Positions 1 to 12,699 of a DNA stretch of 64,000 bases are shown in pieces. The notes below the pieces were generated by a model. The model was not told the origin of the DNA, made no database searches, and saw only the letters and a list, made by a program, of their open reading frames with translations. Made by a program: the position numbers and the translations under genes. Each line of letters starts with the position of its first letter. Position 1 is the first letter of the stretch. The DNA comes from Euonymus europaeus. Its lineage: Eukaryota; Streptophyta; Magnoliopsida; Celastrales; Celastraceae. The stretch lies in the NCBI GenBank assembly GCA_963580455.1, contig OY756960.1, positions 23,061,238-23,125,237 of the forward strand, in the 5' to 3' direction.

Positions 1-3000
1 AAGATTATCTTCATCTTCAATGGACAATTTAGCACCGCATTCCTGAAGCTGGTTGTGAAGAATCCTGCATTCATTCAGCAGCTTCCTCCGACCATTTTTT
101 CCATGCTCACCAATTTGTCTTTCGAGTGGAAGAAGTTTCTACAACAATAAAACACCTGGTAAACTTCTATTCATTTTGGCATGAAAGCAAAATATCGAAC
201 TCATTGAGGCAAGTCCGGTTATATGAGGCAGACTAAAGAACCATTGAAAAGTGATAGATGGTTGATGGTTCTTCTTGTCCACATTAACATCAACCAATAG
301 AGAGGAAAGTGTTTATCCCCAAATAACCCTATTAATAGGAAATAAATTAGACAAAAAAAAAATTCAAACAGAAACTGTGGACGCTTAAAGTGGCCCATCA
401 ACCCAATATCAGTAAAAATTACATTTTTTTGGGGTCATGGAGACAAAATTAGGCTCCCCTTATACTAAACAGACAATAGTTCCAGAACAATAGGCCAGAG
501 ACAACAGGGAACTCAATTGCCCGTGTTCTTGGCTTTGACTTCCTAACAATGCTAGGAAAGATCAAAGATCACTGCTGCATGTTTAAATAACACACACCGG
601 AAAACAAAATTTTATATAGAAATTAAGCACTTTAGCAAAGTAACGGACTACCTCAGCTTCAGATTTTTCCTTCAGTGACTGACTAAGCTCCTGCTTTAGT
701 TCTGTCTGGGAACGTCTGAGTGATTTAACCTCTCTAACAAGAACTTTAACATCTGCTTTTGATTTTGCTTCTAGCTCTTCATATTGCTTCAACAATTTCT
801 CAAGCTGCTCTTTGGTAGCATTCAACTCATCCAGCAATCCGAAGTTTCCATCAACGGTAGATTCTTTTATCAAAACAGTAGATGACTTTTCATCCTGTAA
901 ACGTTTCATCTATTATTATTGAACAATATCTTAAGGTTTTATCAGAAAAATCAATCTTGCAACACAGCAACAGATGCACTTGCACATTTTTATTTTGCAC
1001 ACAGCTTACATGTATTATGGTTAGACAAAATTGAAATATCGTAAAGGATGTCACATTTGTTAGTTTCCTCGCTCAGAATATCTAATGTGATTCATCACAT
1101 GTAATGCAACTTATGTTCCCTGAGGGAATTTCATGGGCCCAACAAAAAAATCACACATAATTTTAGAATAAGCATGCTGCAGGTGAATTTTAGAACCAAA
1201 AAAGCAAGCAAGAAGAAAAAAGGCCAAGGCATAACCTCTTTGGATTTCAACTTCAACTCCATTTCCAAAGATTTTCGCCTTAGTTCCTCCATATCCCACT
1301 GCATTTGGGTAAATCTGTCCCTCTCAATCATAATGGCTTGCTGTAGGTTTTCTTTACTTCTCTGTTTAGTAGCTTCAAGTTCCACCTCCAAATCCCTGAC
1401 CTGAATAAATGCAAACAGTTAGTTGATATGCCCTGCCAAGTACAATAATCAAAGTTTTCAATCTTTTCAAGATTCTCCATCGAGGTAGCTCAAAGTCAGA
1501 GGATATGTTTCTTACAGGAAGCCCCTGACATTTATGCTTAATATTTCAACCACTAGGAATAAAAAACAATATCTTGCCACCATAGTGCATTCTACCTCTT
1601 AACACTGCCACTCTAGTAACAATATTTTCAACTATTCTGGTTCTGGAGGCACTCCATAAATACTCACTCTGGATCATTGTGAATGCTGTAGGAGGGGCAA
1701 CCTCATTAATGTTGTAAATTTTGAGCCAATAAAAATACTGTCTGCTGGGTACTCTGGGCACCAGACAGAAAGACTCTAGAACCAAAATGCAAATGCTGAC
1801 AGTGCACCAACTGAACAACATGCCGCAAATACAGTCCAATAATCACGAGGCATGGTGAATCATTCATCGTCATCAAAGCCCTCAACCCTAAGCCCATATA
1901 CCATAAGCCTCATTAAAATATCAAAATACCAACTGCTTTCCACCTTGGCTAGTCATAATTTGCCAGAAAATGAATGCTCGACTATCACAAAAAAATCCCT
2001 AAATACTCATTCAGCACAATTGCACAAAAATGGGAAAATCTAAATATCACCCACCAAAAAAATTTGAGACCGGGAAAACAATATTTGACCCATATACCTT
2101 CGTGTCAAGATAATCTTTAACTGTTATTTCTTGATTAAATCTTGATATAAGATCCTCCATGTCTGTTTTTGCAGTGACCAGTCTACGCTGCATGGTCAAC
2201 AGAACCCTGTTCATCTTATGTCGCTGATCCACTGGAATGACAAGTTGTGAATTAGCGGCAAACTGCAACTCTGTGCCATTGTGAATCTCTGTTCTAACTG
2301 ACACCTCAGCACCTCCAGGAAGATCCAAAGACCCATTAGCTGATAAATTTGGAATGCCAGAGAGTGAAAAATCACTGTTTCTCAAAGAACTTGTGTCACT
2401 TCCAGCACTTTCTGTTGACGGCTTTCGAGCATGACCCATAGTTTTGCCACTTTCAGGCTCGGAGAAAAGTTCCAGTCCATTGGTTAAAAGAAATGAAGCT
2501 TTAGAAACATTTCCATTGTAATTATCCTTATTTACAACATTATTAACAAGCTTGGCACGTGGTTTATGCCTTGGAAAACCTTCAAGCTGCTCTAGAATAG
2601 TTTGTCCCATAAAGAGTCCTTCGTCAATGTTGGAGATGCCATAATTAACAAGCTTTTCCATAGGGTTAGCCAAATCTTCACCCAATGTCATAGCCTCGAC
2701 ACCAATTTCAAAATTTTCATCCTTTCCTAGTCTTGGAGAGCCAAGATCGGATGTATCATAAGCCGTATCACTGCCATAATCTGACGTGATTGAAGAACTA
2801 CCACCAACAAGTGATAAGCTCGACAGGGGAGGCGCGTGAGGTGAAGATGTTGCGCTATTGTTGGTATTGTTTGCTTCAGAAGCTTGCTGATCCACATCTT
2901 GAAATGCTGAAAATAGTACAACGAGCCTTTAACAAAAGAGAAAAGAAAACTATATCTGTATTATTAAAATTAGTTATATTTAACAAGTTATCCATTTTCA

Positions 3001-5860
3001 CTTTAAGAAGACACGTAGTGATGAGATATTTTCCATATACAATTGAATGACACATACAAGACCTAGCAGCAGCTTCTAATTCGAGAAAGGATGCGACTGC
3101 AACACTTCTTGATATATCAATGTCAGATAGTAGCTTTGTCATCCATTCCTCCAATGAGCACCTTCTCTGCAACCACAATATGCCTTTTTAAGAATATTAG
3201 TCACAACATATATATCAGTTGATATTTTCTCTTTTTCTCTAAGACCTAGGAGCAGAATTCAGCTCTACTTGTGCACAAATTTGCCAATAACCCATAGCAT
3301 CTTAATGCATAAGAAAAAACTGGATAGCTACCATATTTGAAGACGCCACAAACACCAAAGAAAAACACATCAACTTTTACTCCCAAGAATGCATCAACAT
3401 TAATTTAATTGGATGAGGTAAGAATACAACCACATGAGAAGGTAAAATATCAGAGCTTGGAAATAAAAACATGTCAAGGCATTGCCCGGAGTAAATTTTC
3501 AAAAAATATAAAGTAACCAAATGCACAGTAGATTGAGAATCTATAACTCATAAAGCTGGGCAGCCCCATTAGAAGAGGAGCAAGTTAGCATGTCACTCCT
3601 CAACTTGTATTGTGAATCTGTGATAGATAATTTGGGCCTTTATCATGATAGAAAAAGATTACTGTAAACATCGAATCTAAAATTAGAACCGCATTCCAAA
3701 AATATTTCCTTTGCTATTTAATATTTCCATCACATTTAGAACGATGAAGCACCGCTGAGTCACTGACAATGGCCACATACAATTGGAAAAAAACTGATAG
3801 CCAGATGTTTTGGGAATTGAAGTGATGCATCTGATTACGACTACTGCAAACCGAATGAAGCAGAATACACATTGCCTACCTCTTCCAACAGTGTGCTACT
3901 TTTCATTCGCAACAGTCCCTTGGGAGGAGCCGGGGGGAGACTTTTCTTGGGAAAAGCCTTTTTAAGCTGAAAAGGGAATGAAACAATACATAGATGATAG
4001 ACCAACTTAGATAATATAACATTAATTTCCTTAAGTCAAAAAGGGTGTGATTACGGTTCTGTAAATATCTTCAAAAATTGTAGGCCACCAAAATTTCCCC
4101 AGGGATGACAAAGACAATAATCAGTTAATCACACACTCAAATGCAAAGAAAACCAGACTTACATCACTTAATAACTTCAAGAAACCATTAAATCTTCTTA
4201 GTACACCACGTGTAATTGAAATCCCAGCAGGTGATTGCACACCAACCTGAACCCTGTAAAACTGCCCTTTGAGAATGTTAGCAAAAACACACAAAGCATG
4301 TGAAGGTTATCAAAATTGAGATGGCTGGCGACATTATCAATATCAATATGTTTGTCACTTCTCTCTTTTTTCCGAGGGTATAATATACGCACCATGCAGA
4401 TAAAAAAAAGGATCAAATAAGTTACCATTGAGAACAAAACAATTCAAATTGCTTCGAAAGAGTGTACGACAAATTTTTTTACCAGGATAACTATTATCAT
4501 CACACATGTAAATCAGATAAAGGCAGTCACATATTTTTCCAAATCCACAACAAAATACATTTTACAAGCTGGAAATATGATGCAGCTGTTCAAGGATGAC
4601 CAGCAAATTTCACATGAATGAAACTAGAATGGATATTTAGAAGAAACAAATGCAACTTGCTTGCAAACTTTTCATTATGAAATAAAAAGATATAATGAAG
4701 GATCAAAGTTGTAAATTTTGACCATGCCACCATGGATACGGAATCACATTCTATTCCAAATTCCTATTAACTTCCAGCGGTCTAGTAAGACAACGTATTC
4801 TGTGACCTAAAACAATGAAATATTTTCCATCATTTTGTCTCCAAGTGGATTGAATACTGTCAAATCCAGACCCAGAAACTATTATATAAATAACCATCTA
4901 ACCCTTGGTATAGAATAACATTGAAGAGTCATTCGATTTGAGTACCACTACAGGATCTGAATCTCTTGATTTTGGAAGAACAACCCATGAAGGTATCGTG
5001 ACACTATAACTCCATCCTGTGCGAGGATCATGTGGCCAAACTGTGTCCCGTCCATTCTGCATGAAGCACATGACTTCAGACATAAGAACCAAAGCCAAAA
5101 CTCCAGAAACTTTTTGGGGTGCAGGTTTGAAAATTGCATATGAAAACAAAGTTAAAAGTTTGTAGTCATAAACAGACAGTTTTTCAATTAGTGAAGATGT
5201 GCCCTCTACACGAGTATATAGAAAGAAAATTAAAACAGTGCCCTTTAGATGAATGAAACCAGGAGTTGCCTCAATAAGAGAGCTTCCGGGCTCCTACAAT
5301 TTTAAATTGGAAGTACAGATAAATGTTACAATGCACCTTCAGCTATCAAAAAGAAACCCTCCAAATAACTATGGGATCGACATACATGAGCTAATATACC
5401 CTGTGACCATTGAATGTTTAATATGGTACGAAGATAGCCATCTAAACTAAGTCACACATGCCACAGTTTTAATCAAATTCAGTCTAGAGGATAAGAACAA
5501 TTAAAACTGATTGACAAGTCAATAATTGATCACCAGTTGAAGGAACCAAACTGCCGCCACCAGCTGGACGACCCAACCAATTATAGTAATTCCACTAGGC
5601 GTTGATTCCTAAAAGAACCGATCGTAGTCACATGACACTCAGCTTAATTAGAATTGAATGATTGACGAATTTAATATACGTATGACAGTTGGATGAATGA
5701 AAGCCGAAGGAGAATCAAGTACCCCGAAATTTTTACGAAAATTACGTCGAATGCAAGAACAACTAACCAATTTTCGAGGGGGCGGGCTCCAGTCCATCCC
5801 CAACGGCAGTGGCGAAGTTCCATCGTGCCTGTGCTTCTGTGGACTGAGCCTCGGCATCAT
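1..5860 (-). CDS. EREX: EREX-like PX-domain and coiled-coil Rab5 effector (3' end outside window)
   Basis: Nine exons read on the minus strand: 5768-5860, 4946-5056, 4163-4261, 3880-3966, 3058-3166, 2098-2906, 1236-1400, 652-894 and 1-138 (continuing off the window). All have GT-AG borders and consistent phase, giving 618 codons. The start is the first of two adjacent ATGs ([14 protein letters not shown]). Residues ~50-165 form a PX domain, with RRFNGF at the phosphoinositide-binding strand and a PPAPPKG proline loop; the usual acidic residue before the Phe of RRF-x-(D/E)-F is Gly. A long Ser/Asn-rich acidic linker fills exon 6. Exons 7-9 are Glu/Lys/Gln-rich coiled coil. Arabidopsis EREX and its paralogs bind PI3P and activated Rab5 on endosomes and support vacuolar protein transport. 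The family is ~700-760 residues, so roughly 100-150 C-terminal residues are missing. Which paralog this is remains uncertain. Confidence 0.9.
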
Positions 5861-6300
5861 CTTAGCGCACACACTCTCTCTTTCTCCCTAGAAATTGAGA
5901 AGTATACATGATCTCAACAAATTGACCATCTGATACTCTCTCTATCGAATTGGAGAGGAGCTAGGGTTTTGGTGATCGGATTTGTGGAAGTGGCCCAATC
6001 GGAACCGAACAAAAACGGTGGCGATCGTAAACTTTCGCATCCACAGCCGTCACTTCCGTTCAGTGTCAAACGATAACGCACGTTACCAGAGGATAAAGAA
6101 ACATCGATAGACTAAGCCGCGATTGTAGTGTATCACCTGCTTCAATTATAATTATGTCTGTTCTTCTTCGGTTTCTCTGACTCTCCGCAGCGAAAGTCTC
6201 TCTCGGGTCTTGAGTCATCAAACCAGGAAATTTCGCACTCGTGCGCTCTCCCGCACCTTCCCAACATTATTCTCTTTTATAAAAGACAAGCACAAGCTGG
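5861..6300 (-). promoter_or_regulatory. EREX-like gene 5' leader and core promoter
   Basis: A TTTTATAAAA element at about 6276-6285 reads as a TATA box on the minus strand, placing transcription start near 6250 and a leader of ~390 bases before the ATG at 5860. CT-rich tracts (5872-5888, 6160-6210) are typical of plant leaders. I see no other coding exon here. The start site is inferred from spacing only. Confidence 0.45.
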
Positions 6301-7163
6301 ACGTAACTGTCGTCTGTAGCAATATGTGATCAGTGATCACTAATCCGGCCCTTTGGGTGTGGGCCGTGTGGCTTATTGCCCTTTGGGCTCCAGTTTTAAT
6401 CTAAAGCCCCTAAATGGGCCCTTGTGCCGCGTTCTTTATTTGAGTTTTTCACTGGGCTTAGTTGGAATATGATCCAGTCTTAATAATACAAGACCACATG
6501 TCATGTAAACTTGAGCCCAAAAGGACATGAACTAACAATTAAGTAGTTGTTGACTTGTTGTACATGCGTGAGGTGACTCTAAGGTAAGGTATGAGTGTTG
6601 ATCCTGATTCGAATTCGGAAATTATAATATATTTCCCAGCCCTAAACGGTTTATACAGTTCATTCCATTGTAACATTGTATTTTATTATAAATTTATAAT
6701 GAATTATTATATTTTATTGTACAATTATAATTTAATTTTATATTTTATTGTAATATTTCATTGCAAATTTTACAAGAATACCTTATTTCATTGTAAATTT
6801 TATAATAAAATACGATATTATAATATAATGAAACAATATGAGCAGTTTAGTTAAGGGCTATTTATCATCACTATTCAAATCCTGCACAATGGATATAGAT
6901 ACACTTTCTCGTGTCAACTAGGCTAAAAAACCCTAGCTATGTAACAAGGCGTTTCAAATGTCAAAAGGAAATGTGTTGCAACAAAACAATATGCAGCACA
7001 GTAAGATACAACATAAGGCAACAACCCCCAAGTTGCCTAATTATTTGAACATACACATCACGAATGAAAACAACAACATGATATAATACATAATTAAAGG
7101 GATGCAAATTAAACAATTGTTAACATAGATGATAGAACAACCAACGTATAGAGATCTAGCTTC
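6301..7163. other. Intergenic, AT-rich, no gene seen
   Basis: This lies between the EREX-like promoter and the 3' side of the proline-rich protein gene. Bases 6640-6840 are very AT-rich with reiterated ATTTTATTGTAA-type motifs. The only open frame there is low complexity and is not supported as a gene. Part of 7080-7163 should be the 3' UTR of the downstream minus-strand gene. Confidence 0.5.
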
Positions 7164-7595
7164 TTATGAGCATTTGAAGCCTGGAGGAACAGATTTTCCA
7201 CAAGCACTAACAATTACACTTAGAGAAATCGGCACGTTCAAGTTAGCCCCAAGCACATTAGCCTTAATTGCAGTGCAAAGACACAAAGCAGCTTCCATGT
7301 CAGCCAACCCTTGAATCAAAGCACAACACTTGCTACTAGCTGGTGTTCCAACAGTACCACTAACAGCACCAAGTAACTCCACACACACTCCAAGTTTCAA
7401 TATGTCTTTAGGGCAAGAAGCCGTCGGTGGAGCCGGCACTGGAGTCGGTGGAGCTGGCACTGGAGTCGGTGGAGCTGGAGAGGGCTTGGGCTTGGGCTTG
7501 GGCTTGTGCTTACACGGATCACAAGCGCCGGATAATGTGAAGAAGAAGAAGAGATTGATGACTAAAATGGCTGCAGAGAGCTTGGTGGAAGCCAT
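7164..7595 (-). CDS. Hybrid proline-rich protein (14 kDa / DC2.15-like, 8-cysteine motif)
   Basis: A single exon of 143 residues. The start is the ATG giving MASTKLSAA, because the upstream in-frame extension lacks a signal peptide. Residues 1-24 are a hydrophobic secretion signal. Residues ~29-58 are a Lys/Pro then Pro/Ala/Thr/Val-rich spacer with PAPPTPV repeats. Residues 61-142 hold the eight-cysteine motif of the LTP/2S-albumin/HyPRP superfamily, C-x9-C-x18-CC-x13-CxC-x24-C-x9-C. The protein should be secreted or wall-associated. Family members are linked to cell-wall plasticity, cold and development, but the biochemical activity is not established. Its length is typical. Part of the proline region is encoded by 18-21-base repeats, so its length may vary between alleles. 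Confidence 0.93.
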   Translation of the reverse strand: MASTKLSAAILVINLFFFFTLSGACDPCKHKPKPKPKPSPAPPTPVPAPPTPVPAPPTASCPKDILKLGVCVELLGAVSGTVGTPASSKCCALIQGLADMEAALCLCTAIKANVLGANLNVPISLSVIVSACGKSVPPGFKCS

Positions 7596-9076
7596 ATTGC
7601 TAGGTAATGGTACTGGAATGAAGGATTGAGTACTGTCCTTTAAAGGAAATTTGTGAGGCCAGTGTTGGGAGTTTGACTGAGTGGAGGAGAGTGAGAAATA
7701 TAGTGATATAATGAATGTGAATATTTTTGTAACCTTTTGTTCCATATAATATTATGGGGATACAATGCAAGCATGGTACAAATTTGGTGGTTGGCTCTGG
7801 ATATTTTGGACAAATACGAACATAGCCAGCCTGTGCTTGATCCAAAAGCACTAAAAACCTATAGGGTCCTAATCCTTGGAGGGGTATAGATGAATCGAAA
7901 GAGCACTGCAAGCTATATACACACACACACACATAGCTTCAACAAGTTGAACAATGTATAGTTAATTAGACAGGTTAGAGATTGTGAGAGTTCATGATAA
8001 TGAAACAAATTTGTATGCTGGATGTTTTGTCCAGTACTATTGTCACAAATGGGAAGCCAACCAATTTGAGGCCCAGGATGTGAGTAGGATCACATGCTAG
8101 CTGATTGATAAGGCAATATATATGGTCTGTCTTAGAAGGCGACTGGACGTACGTGTTTTAATTGGGAGTGCACGTGGGGGAGGAAAAGGCTTTTATGGCA
8201 TCTTGGTCTTCAATGTCCCCTCTGGACTTTTTGCTTGCCAGTGTTTCTGTTCGGTCAGTGGCTGCTTGTCTTACCAGTTGAGGTCATCATTTACCAGTGG
8301 CGTCGTATTGGTGGTCAGCTCTTGAAGAAAGGCTTGGTCTTCTCCTTTTGGACGACGTGACTGCCGGGTTGTTTCTTCCTTTTTGGGCCAGGCTTTTTAA
8401 TTCTTTTGGGCTAATGGGAGCCAACGGTTGTTAGCACGACTTCTGCTTTATATAATTTCTTTCCTGTCTTCGTTCTAGCAATCTTCTATACCCCTTTGGC
8501 TTTTTAATAAAGAAAAGAAGGCAAGGGTGGCATTATGTATGACTGGGATCAGGCTACGAACTCATAACTAAAAGCAGCTAAGAGCCTATTCTATGGGCCT
8601 CATGCTAATTTTCTTGGTTCTGGGCCGTTCCTAGGCTTGTATGTTTTGGGTGTACCCAATGCTTGGTAGTTCTGGTGGATCTTGGCCCATCTTAATGATT
8701 GGTAGTTTTGGAATCTGAACGGATTTTGGGCTTTTGTGCCCTTGTAGTCCATAGCGCCATGCTTTTGAAGGAGATTTAAGATTATCAGAAATACATTCCA
8801 TCTCATATGCTATTTTCCTGTGTACATGTACATGTTTTTTTAGCACCTCATTGCAGTCTGAATAAGGATGGAAAGATCCAAGGACCTTGTTAATATTGGA
8901 CTTAATAAATAAGTAAATAAAAGAAACTAGCATCTTCAATTTCCCAACTGGTATTACACACTCGTGGACATTTACCTATGCTGGAGAGAGGAGTTCCGAT
9001 GATAAAATAAAGAGAAAAAAAAACACCATTTCCATTATTACACCACCACAAAAGCACAGACTAGAATGCTGCAACT
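7596..9076. other. Intergenic between HyPRP and KCS genes
   Basis: It holds the HyPRP promoter side and a short (AC)n run at 7919-7934. Bases 8120-8520 are unusually G/T-rich and end in an AATAAAG stretch near 8505, which could be an old retroelement 3' end, but I cannot name it. Bases 8940-9076 should include the KCS 3' UTR. No convincing coding exon was seen. Confidence 0.4.
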
Positions 9077-10612
9077 TCAAATGGAAGAAACCTTTGGAAC
9101 ATCCACTGGGAAGAGATGGATCTCATCCATCCATGGGTTCTTCTCCTTGGTCGGATCGATCGCTCTGAGAGCCTTCCAAACTGCACTGTTACACTTGAAT
9201 CCAGACCCAAATGCTATCTGCCAAGTTCTGTCCCCTTTCTTCATCCTACCCTTGGCTTCTGTATAAGCCAATTCATACCAAAGAGAGCTGCTTGAAGTAT
9301 TACCAAATCGATTAAGTGTCATCCTGGAAGGCTCCAGATGCCAATCTGAAAGCTGCAAGTTTTTCTCCAATTCATCCAGCACTGCCCTTCCTCCAGCATG
9401 AATACAAAAATGCTCAAAAGCCAATTTGAAATCTGGAATGTAAGGTTTCACTTTCCTCTTGAAAAGTTTCTTGGCAACCAGTGTGCCAAAGAAGAGTAAC
9501 TGTTCTGACATTGGCAATACTAGAGGACCCAAGGTTGTGATGTTTGTCTTCAGGGCATCTCCAGCAACTGCCATCAGATCCTTTGACAAAGAAACTCCAA
9601 TTTTCCCAGTAGAATCCTCTTGTTGAGTAACACAAGAGAAGCACTTATCGTCAGCACCTCTGTGGGTTCGAACTGTGTGCACCAATCTGTACTTGGATCG
9701 CCACTGGTCAGTCCTCTTGTTTGAAAGCAAAATCGCAGCCCCTCCCATTCTAAACAAGCAATTTGAAACAAGCATTGACCTATCATTCCCAAAGTACCAA
9801 TTCAAGGTAATGTTTTCCATGCTAATGACCAAAGCATAGGAATTTGGATAGGCCTGAAGAAGATCCTTAGCAAGATCAACCGATATCAAACCAGCACTAC
9901 ATCCCATCCCACCAAGATTGTAACTGATAATATTCCCTCTAAGCTTGTAGTGGTTAATAACCATAGCAGACAGCGATGGTGTTGGATTGAACAAGCTACA
10001 ATTCACAATCAAAATCCCAATATCTTTCGGTTTCAAAGCCGTCTTCTCAAAGAGTTCATCAAGAGCACCAAACATCACCATTTCAGCCTCCTTCCTTGCC
10101 TCAGCCATACAAGGATTTGGAGGAGTCCTTATAACAGCTTCTGGGAGATAAGTTGACTCCCCAAGACCAGACCTCTCAATAATTTTCCTCTGAAACTCAA
10201 GGTTCTCATCAGTGAAAGTACCTATAGAATGAGTTCTGTCCAAAAAAGTTTGCCTAGTGCATTTCCTAGCATCTTCTGGTTTATAACATGAAAAATCCAC
10301 AAGGTACACAGGGCGAGGACGGTTGAGGAAATAAAAGGTTGATAGAAACACAAGGAGGGTAGAGCACAAAATCGCTGATATTAGATTATACTTAAGATGG
10401 TCCCAAAGGTCATGGAGGTCATTGATTGAGAATGTGGAGAGTTGAGCAGCACTAACCACCATAATGGGGGACAAAAGTAGGTACATTCCATGGGTAATAA
10501 GGTAATGGTAGCCCAGTTTCACGTATTTCAGTTTCACAGACTGCTTGAAATCGGGTAGTTTTTGTGATGATGCGGCAGAGATGAAAGGGGTTTTTGGTCT
10601 TGATTCAGACAT
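9077..10612 (-). CDS. KCS11: 3-ketoacyl-CoA synthase, KCS11-like (intronless)
   Basis: 511 residues from the ATG giving MSESRPKTP; the three codons upstream have no ATG. The enzyme condenses malonyl-CoA with long acyl-CoA, the first step of very-long-chain fatty acid elongation in the ER, supplying wax, suberin and sphingolipid precursors. Two N-terminal membrane segments lie at about residues 38-56 and 76-96. The FAE1/type III polyketide synthase-like core follows. The triad known from FAE1 is present: Cys238 in GGMGCSAG, His405 in CIHAGGRA and Asn438 in FGNTSSSS. The N-terminal [18 protein letters not shown] and C-terminal NPWMDEI...PKVS ends resemble Arabidopsis KCS11 more than KCS4 or KCS9, from memory. 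One exon is normal for many KCS genes. The frame is complete. Confidence 0.95.
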   Translation of the reverse strand: MSESRPKTPFISAASSQKLPDFKQSVKLKYVKLGYHYLITHGMYLLLSPIMVVSAAQLSTFSINDLHDLWDHLKYNLISAILCSTLLVFLSTFYFLNRPRPVYLVDFSCYKPEDARKCTRQTFLDRTHSIGTFTDENLEFQRKIIERSGLGESTYLPEAVIRTPPNPCMAEARKEAEMVMFGALDELFEKTALKPKDIGILIVNCSLFNPTPSLSAMVINHYKLRGNIISYNLGGMGCSAGLISVDLAKDLLQAYPNSYALVISMENITLNWYFGNDRSMLVSNCLFRMGGAAILLSNKRTDQWRSKYRLVHTVRTHRGADDKCFSCVTQQEDSTGKIGVSLSKDLMAVAGDALKTNITTLGPLVLPMSEQLLFFGTLVAKKLFKRKVKPYIPDFKLAFEHFCIHAGGRAVLDELEKNLQLSDWHLEPSRMTLNRFGNTSSSSLWYELAYTEAKGRMKKGDRTWQIAFGSGFKCNSAVWKALRAIDPTKEKNPWMDEIHLFPVDVPKVSSI

Positions 10613-11200
10613 TTTGGTCACAATTCAGAGAAGCAGATAACAAATGACAATTCTAAGAGAATCAGTCGACCAAAATATGTGATGAAAGCAGTAGAACAGA
10701 AGCAAAAGTTCAAGATTTTGACATCAAAGGAGGCAAATCCTTTTGACAAACCAAACCTAAAAAGGGAATCTAAGACAAAAAGGGATCACAGAGTTCGTCT
10801 CCCAACGAGATCTCCCCACAGAGAATCAGTCAGGCAACTGCAGCTTCAAAAAACTCAAAATCCTGCAAGAGTAAATGCAGAACAAACATCTGTTTATTGT
10901 ACAATTACAAAGTCACAAAAACGACCATTTTCCGTATATATGAGCACAAAAGAAGCAATGTAGAAAAAACCAAACTGGAGTTTCATTAAAAAAGCACAAT
11001 AATTCCAATTAAACAAGTGAAAAAAAACACAATTTACGAGACCCAGTAGACAAATGTAGATTTGAAGAACCCAGAAGAGAAAACCGACCTTGAGCGAGGA
11101 ATCTGAACAGATACTACCCAGTTTTTGCCTGAGAAACCCCGAACATTAAACATATAAATATACACAGCGAAGGGGGAGAGATTTATGAATTTTCAAATGG
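10613..11200 (-). promoter_or_regulatory. KCS leader, possible 5' UTR intron, TATA box
   Basis: A TATATTTATA motif at 11152-11163 (minus strand) suggests transcription start near 11125. A CTCAAG|GTCGGT sequence at about 11090 could be a 5' UTR donor, with its acceptor somewhere before 10640. Promoter and leader intron are both inference. Confidence 0.35.
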
Positions 11201-12699
11201 GTTTTTACTTCTGATAAAAAAAGGGTTTTTAGTTTTAACAGGAACTGCTCCTGTGATTTTGACCCATCACCATGATGGACGGATATATATATATATATAA
11301 TTGGTCATTCGGATCATTCCTCACAAAAACAAAAACTAATTTATTAATGTCAATTCTTTACAATTTGCAATAGATGAACTTTAATCACTAATCAAAATTT
11401 TGAATTTCTAAAGTGGACAAACTTGAATAGTCGAACTAAAAGTAAAATTACAGAACATACACGTGTTACACTTATGATAATGCATTAAAGAAGCCGCCTT
11501 TCCTCTACTGTGTACATTTTCAAAGGAGTGGTCCTTAACTCCTGATTAATTATACTCAATGAACATTGAGTAATAGTTGGGCAGACCCAATCTAGGCATG
11601 TGACCCTGTCATGGGAAGGTCCAGCCTTTTTCACAATATTTAACGGCCATACTTTGCCCAGGAAATGTGAATAGCATGTCCATATATGAATAAAGTCGCA
11701 TGCAGAACCTACCACCAGATAAAAGTCGCATGATATTTGGAGACCCATTAGCTTTTGCGAGCTGCATTGTTTACTTGCCTGTTATATGCCACATTGGCCT
11801 CCAAATGCCTTTTCAAAGACCGAAAGCCATAATGCTCCATCATCAGCCATAATCGTGCCTAAAAGTTTCAGTTTCGCTTACAACCCAGAAGTAAAGATGC
11901 CATGTTAGCCAAACCACTTTAAATCACCAATAAACTAACTTCAATTATGAACAATGATGATCTCGCTATGCCTTTTGAGTCATTAAATAGTCTTCTCAAT
12001 CATTTCTGCTTTACTCTTCATACATTAGTTTAGTTTTGTGTGACATATGTATAATTAGGAATACGTTGGTATTAAACTAATAATAACAATGATAAGAATA
12101 CATTCAAGGGAAAATTCAGAATTTTGATCCGAGAAACAGAAAATGAGAATTGCCAACCTGTGTGGAGTAAACCCAATCAGAGCATGCAAGCGAGCTGGTT
12201 ATCGTGGGCTTACATATCTATCTATATCAAAAAAGACCACAATAGGGAAACAGAAGAAATGTTCTTTTGAAAATTTTGCATAAATATAATTTGCATGGTG
12301 AGGACTGAAATAAATTCAATCTCAGTTAAAACCTAGATCGCAGAAAAGGATCAAATTTCAATAAGATAAGGTGATACATTAAATAAAGAGTAGCACAAGG
12401 GACTATAAATGAGCTAGCAGACTTCCATGTTTTGATCAGTCATGTCTTTCATAAATGCCAATTCAGAAGCCTAAGCGATCACTGCCATGTTTTGAATATT
12501 GCTCTTAAAAATAGAATTCCAAACAATAAGCGATGCCAGACAGACAAGGAAGGCAAAGTCCACAAAAACACTTCACGAGAATCTCTAAATTCACTCACCT
12601 TTAAAGTCTAAATGACTATGCAAACTGTATGCACTAAATTGTCATGTTGATATATGTTAAATCTATGAACGGAAGCAAATACTACAATCACATATCTAC
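11201..12699. other. Intergenic / decayed 3' region, nothing identified
   Basis: A short (TA)n run lies at 11285-11299. This region is where the last exon of the CCR4-like pseudogene (carrying the SDHIAL-type motif) would be expected, but I did not find it on either strand. No other gene is supported. Confidence 0.4.

Noticed and set aside
7330..7629. Open frame on the plus strand with Gly/Val-rich repeats
   Set aside because: It is the antisense shadow of the proline-rich region of the HyPRP gene.
8122..8325. Open frame with Cys/Ser/Gly-rich peptide
   Set aside because: No domain, no splice context; the surrounding G/T-rich sequence looks like old repeat DNA.
11285..11299. (TA)n run as a possible TATA box
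   Set aside because: Simple repeat too far from the KCS start; the motif at 11152-11163 is better placed.
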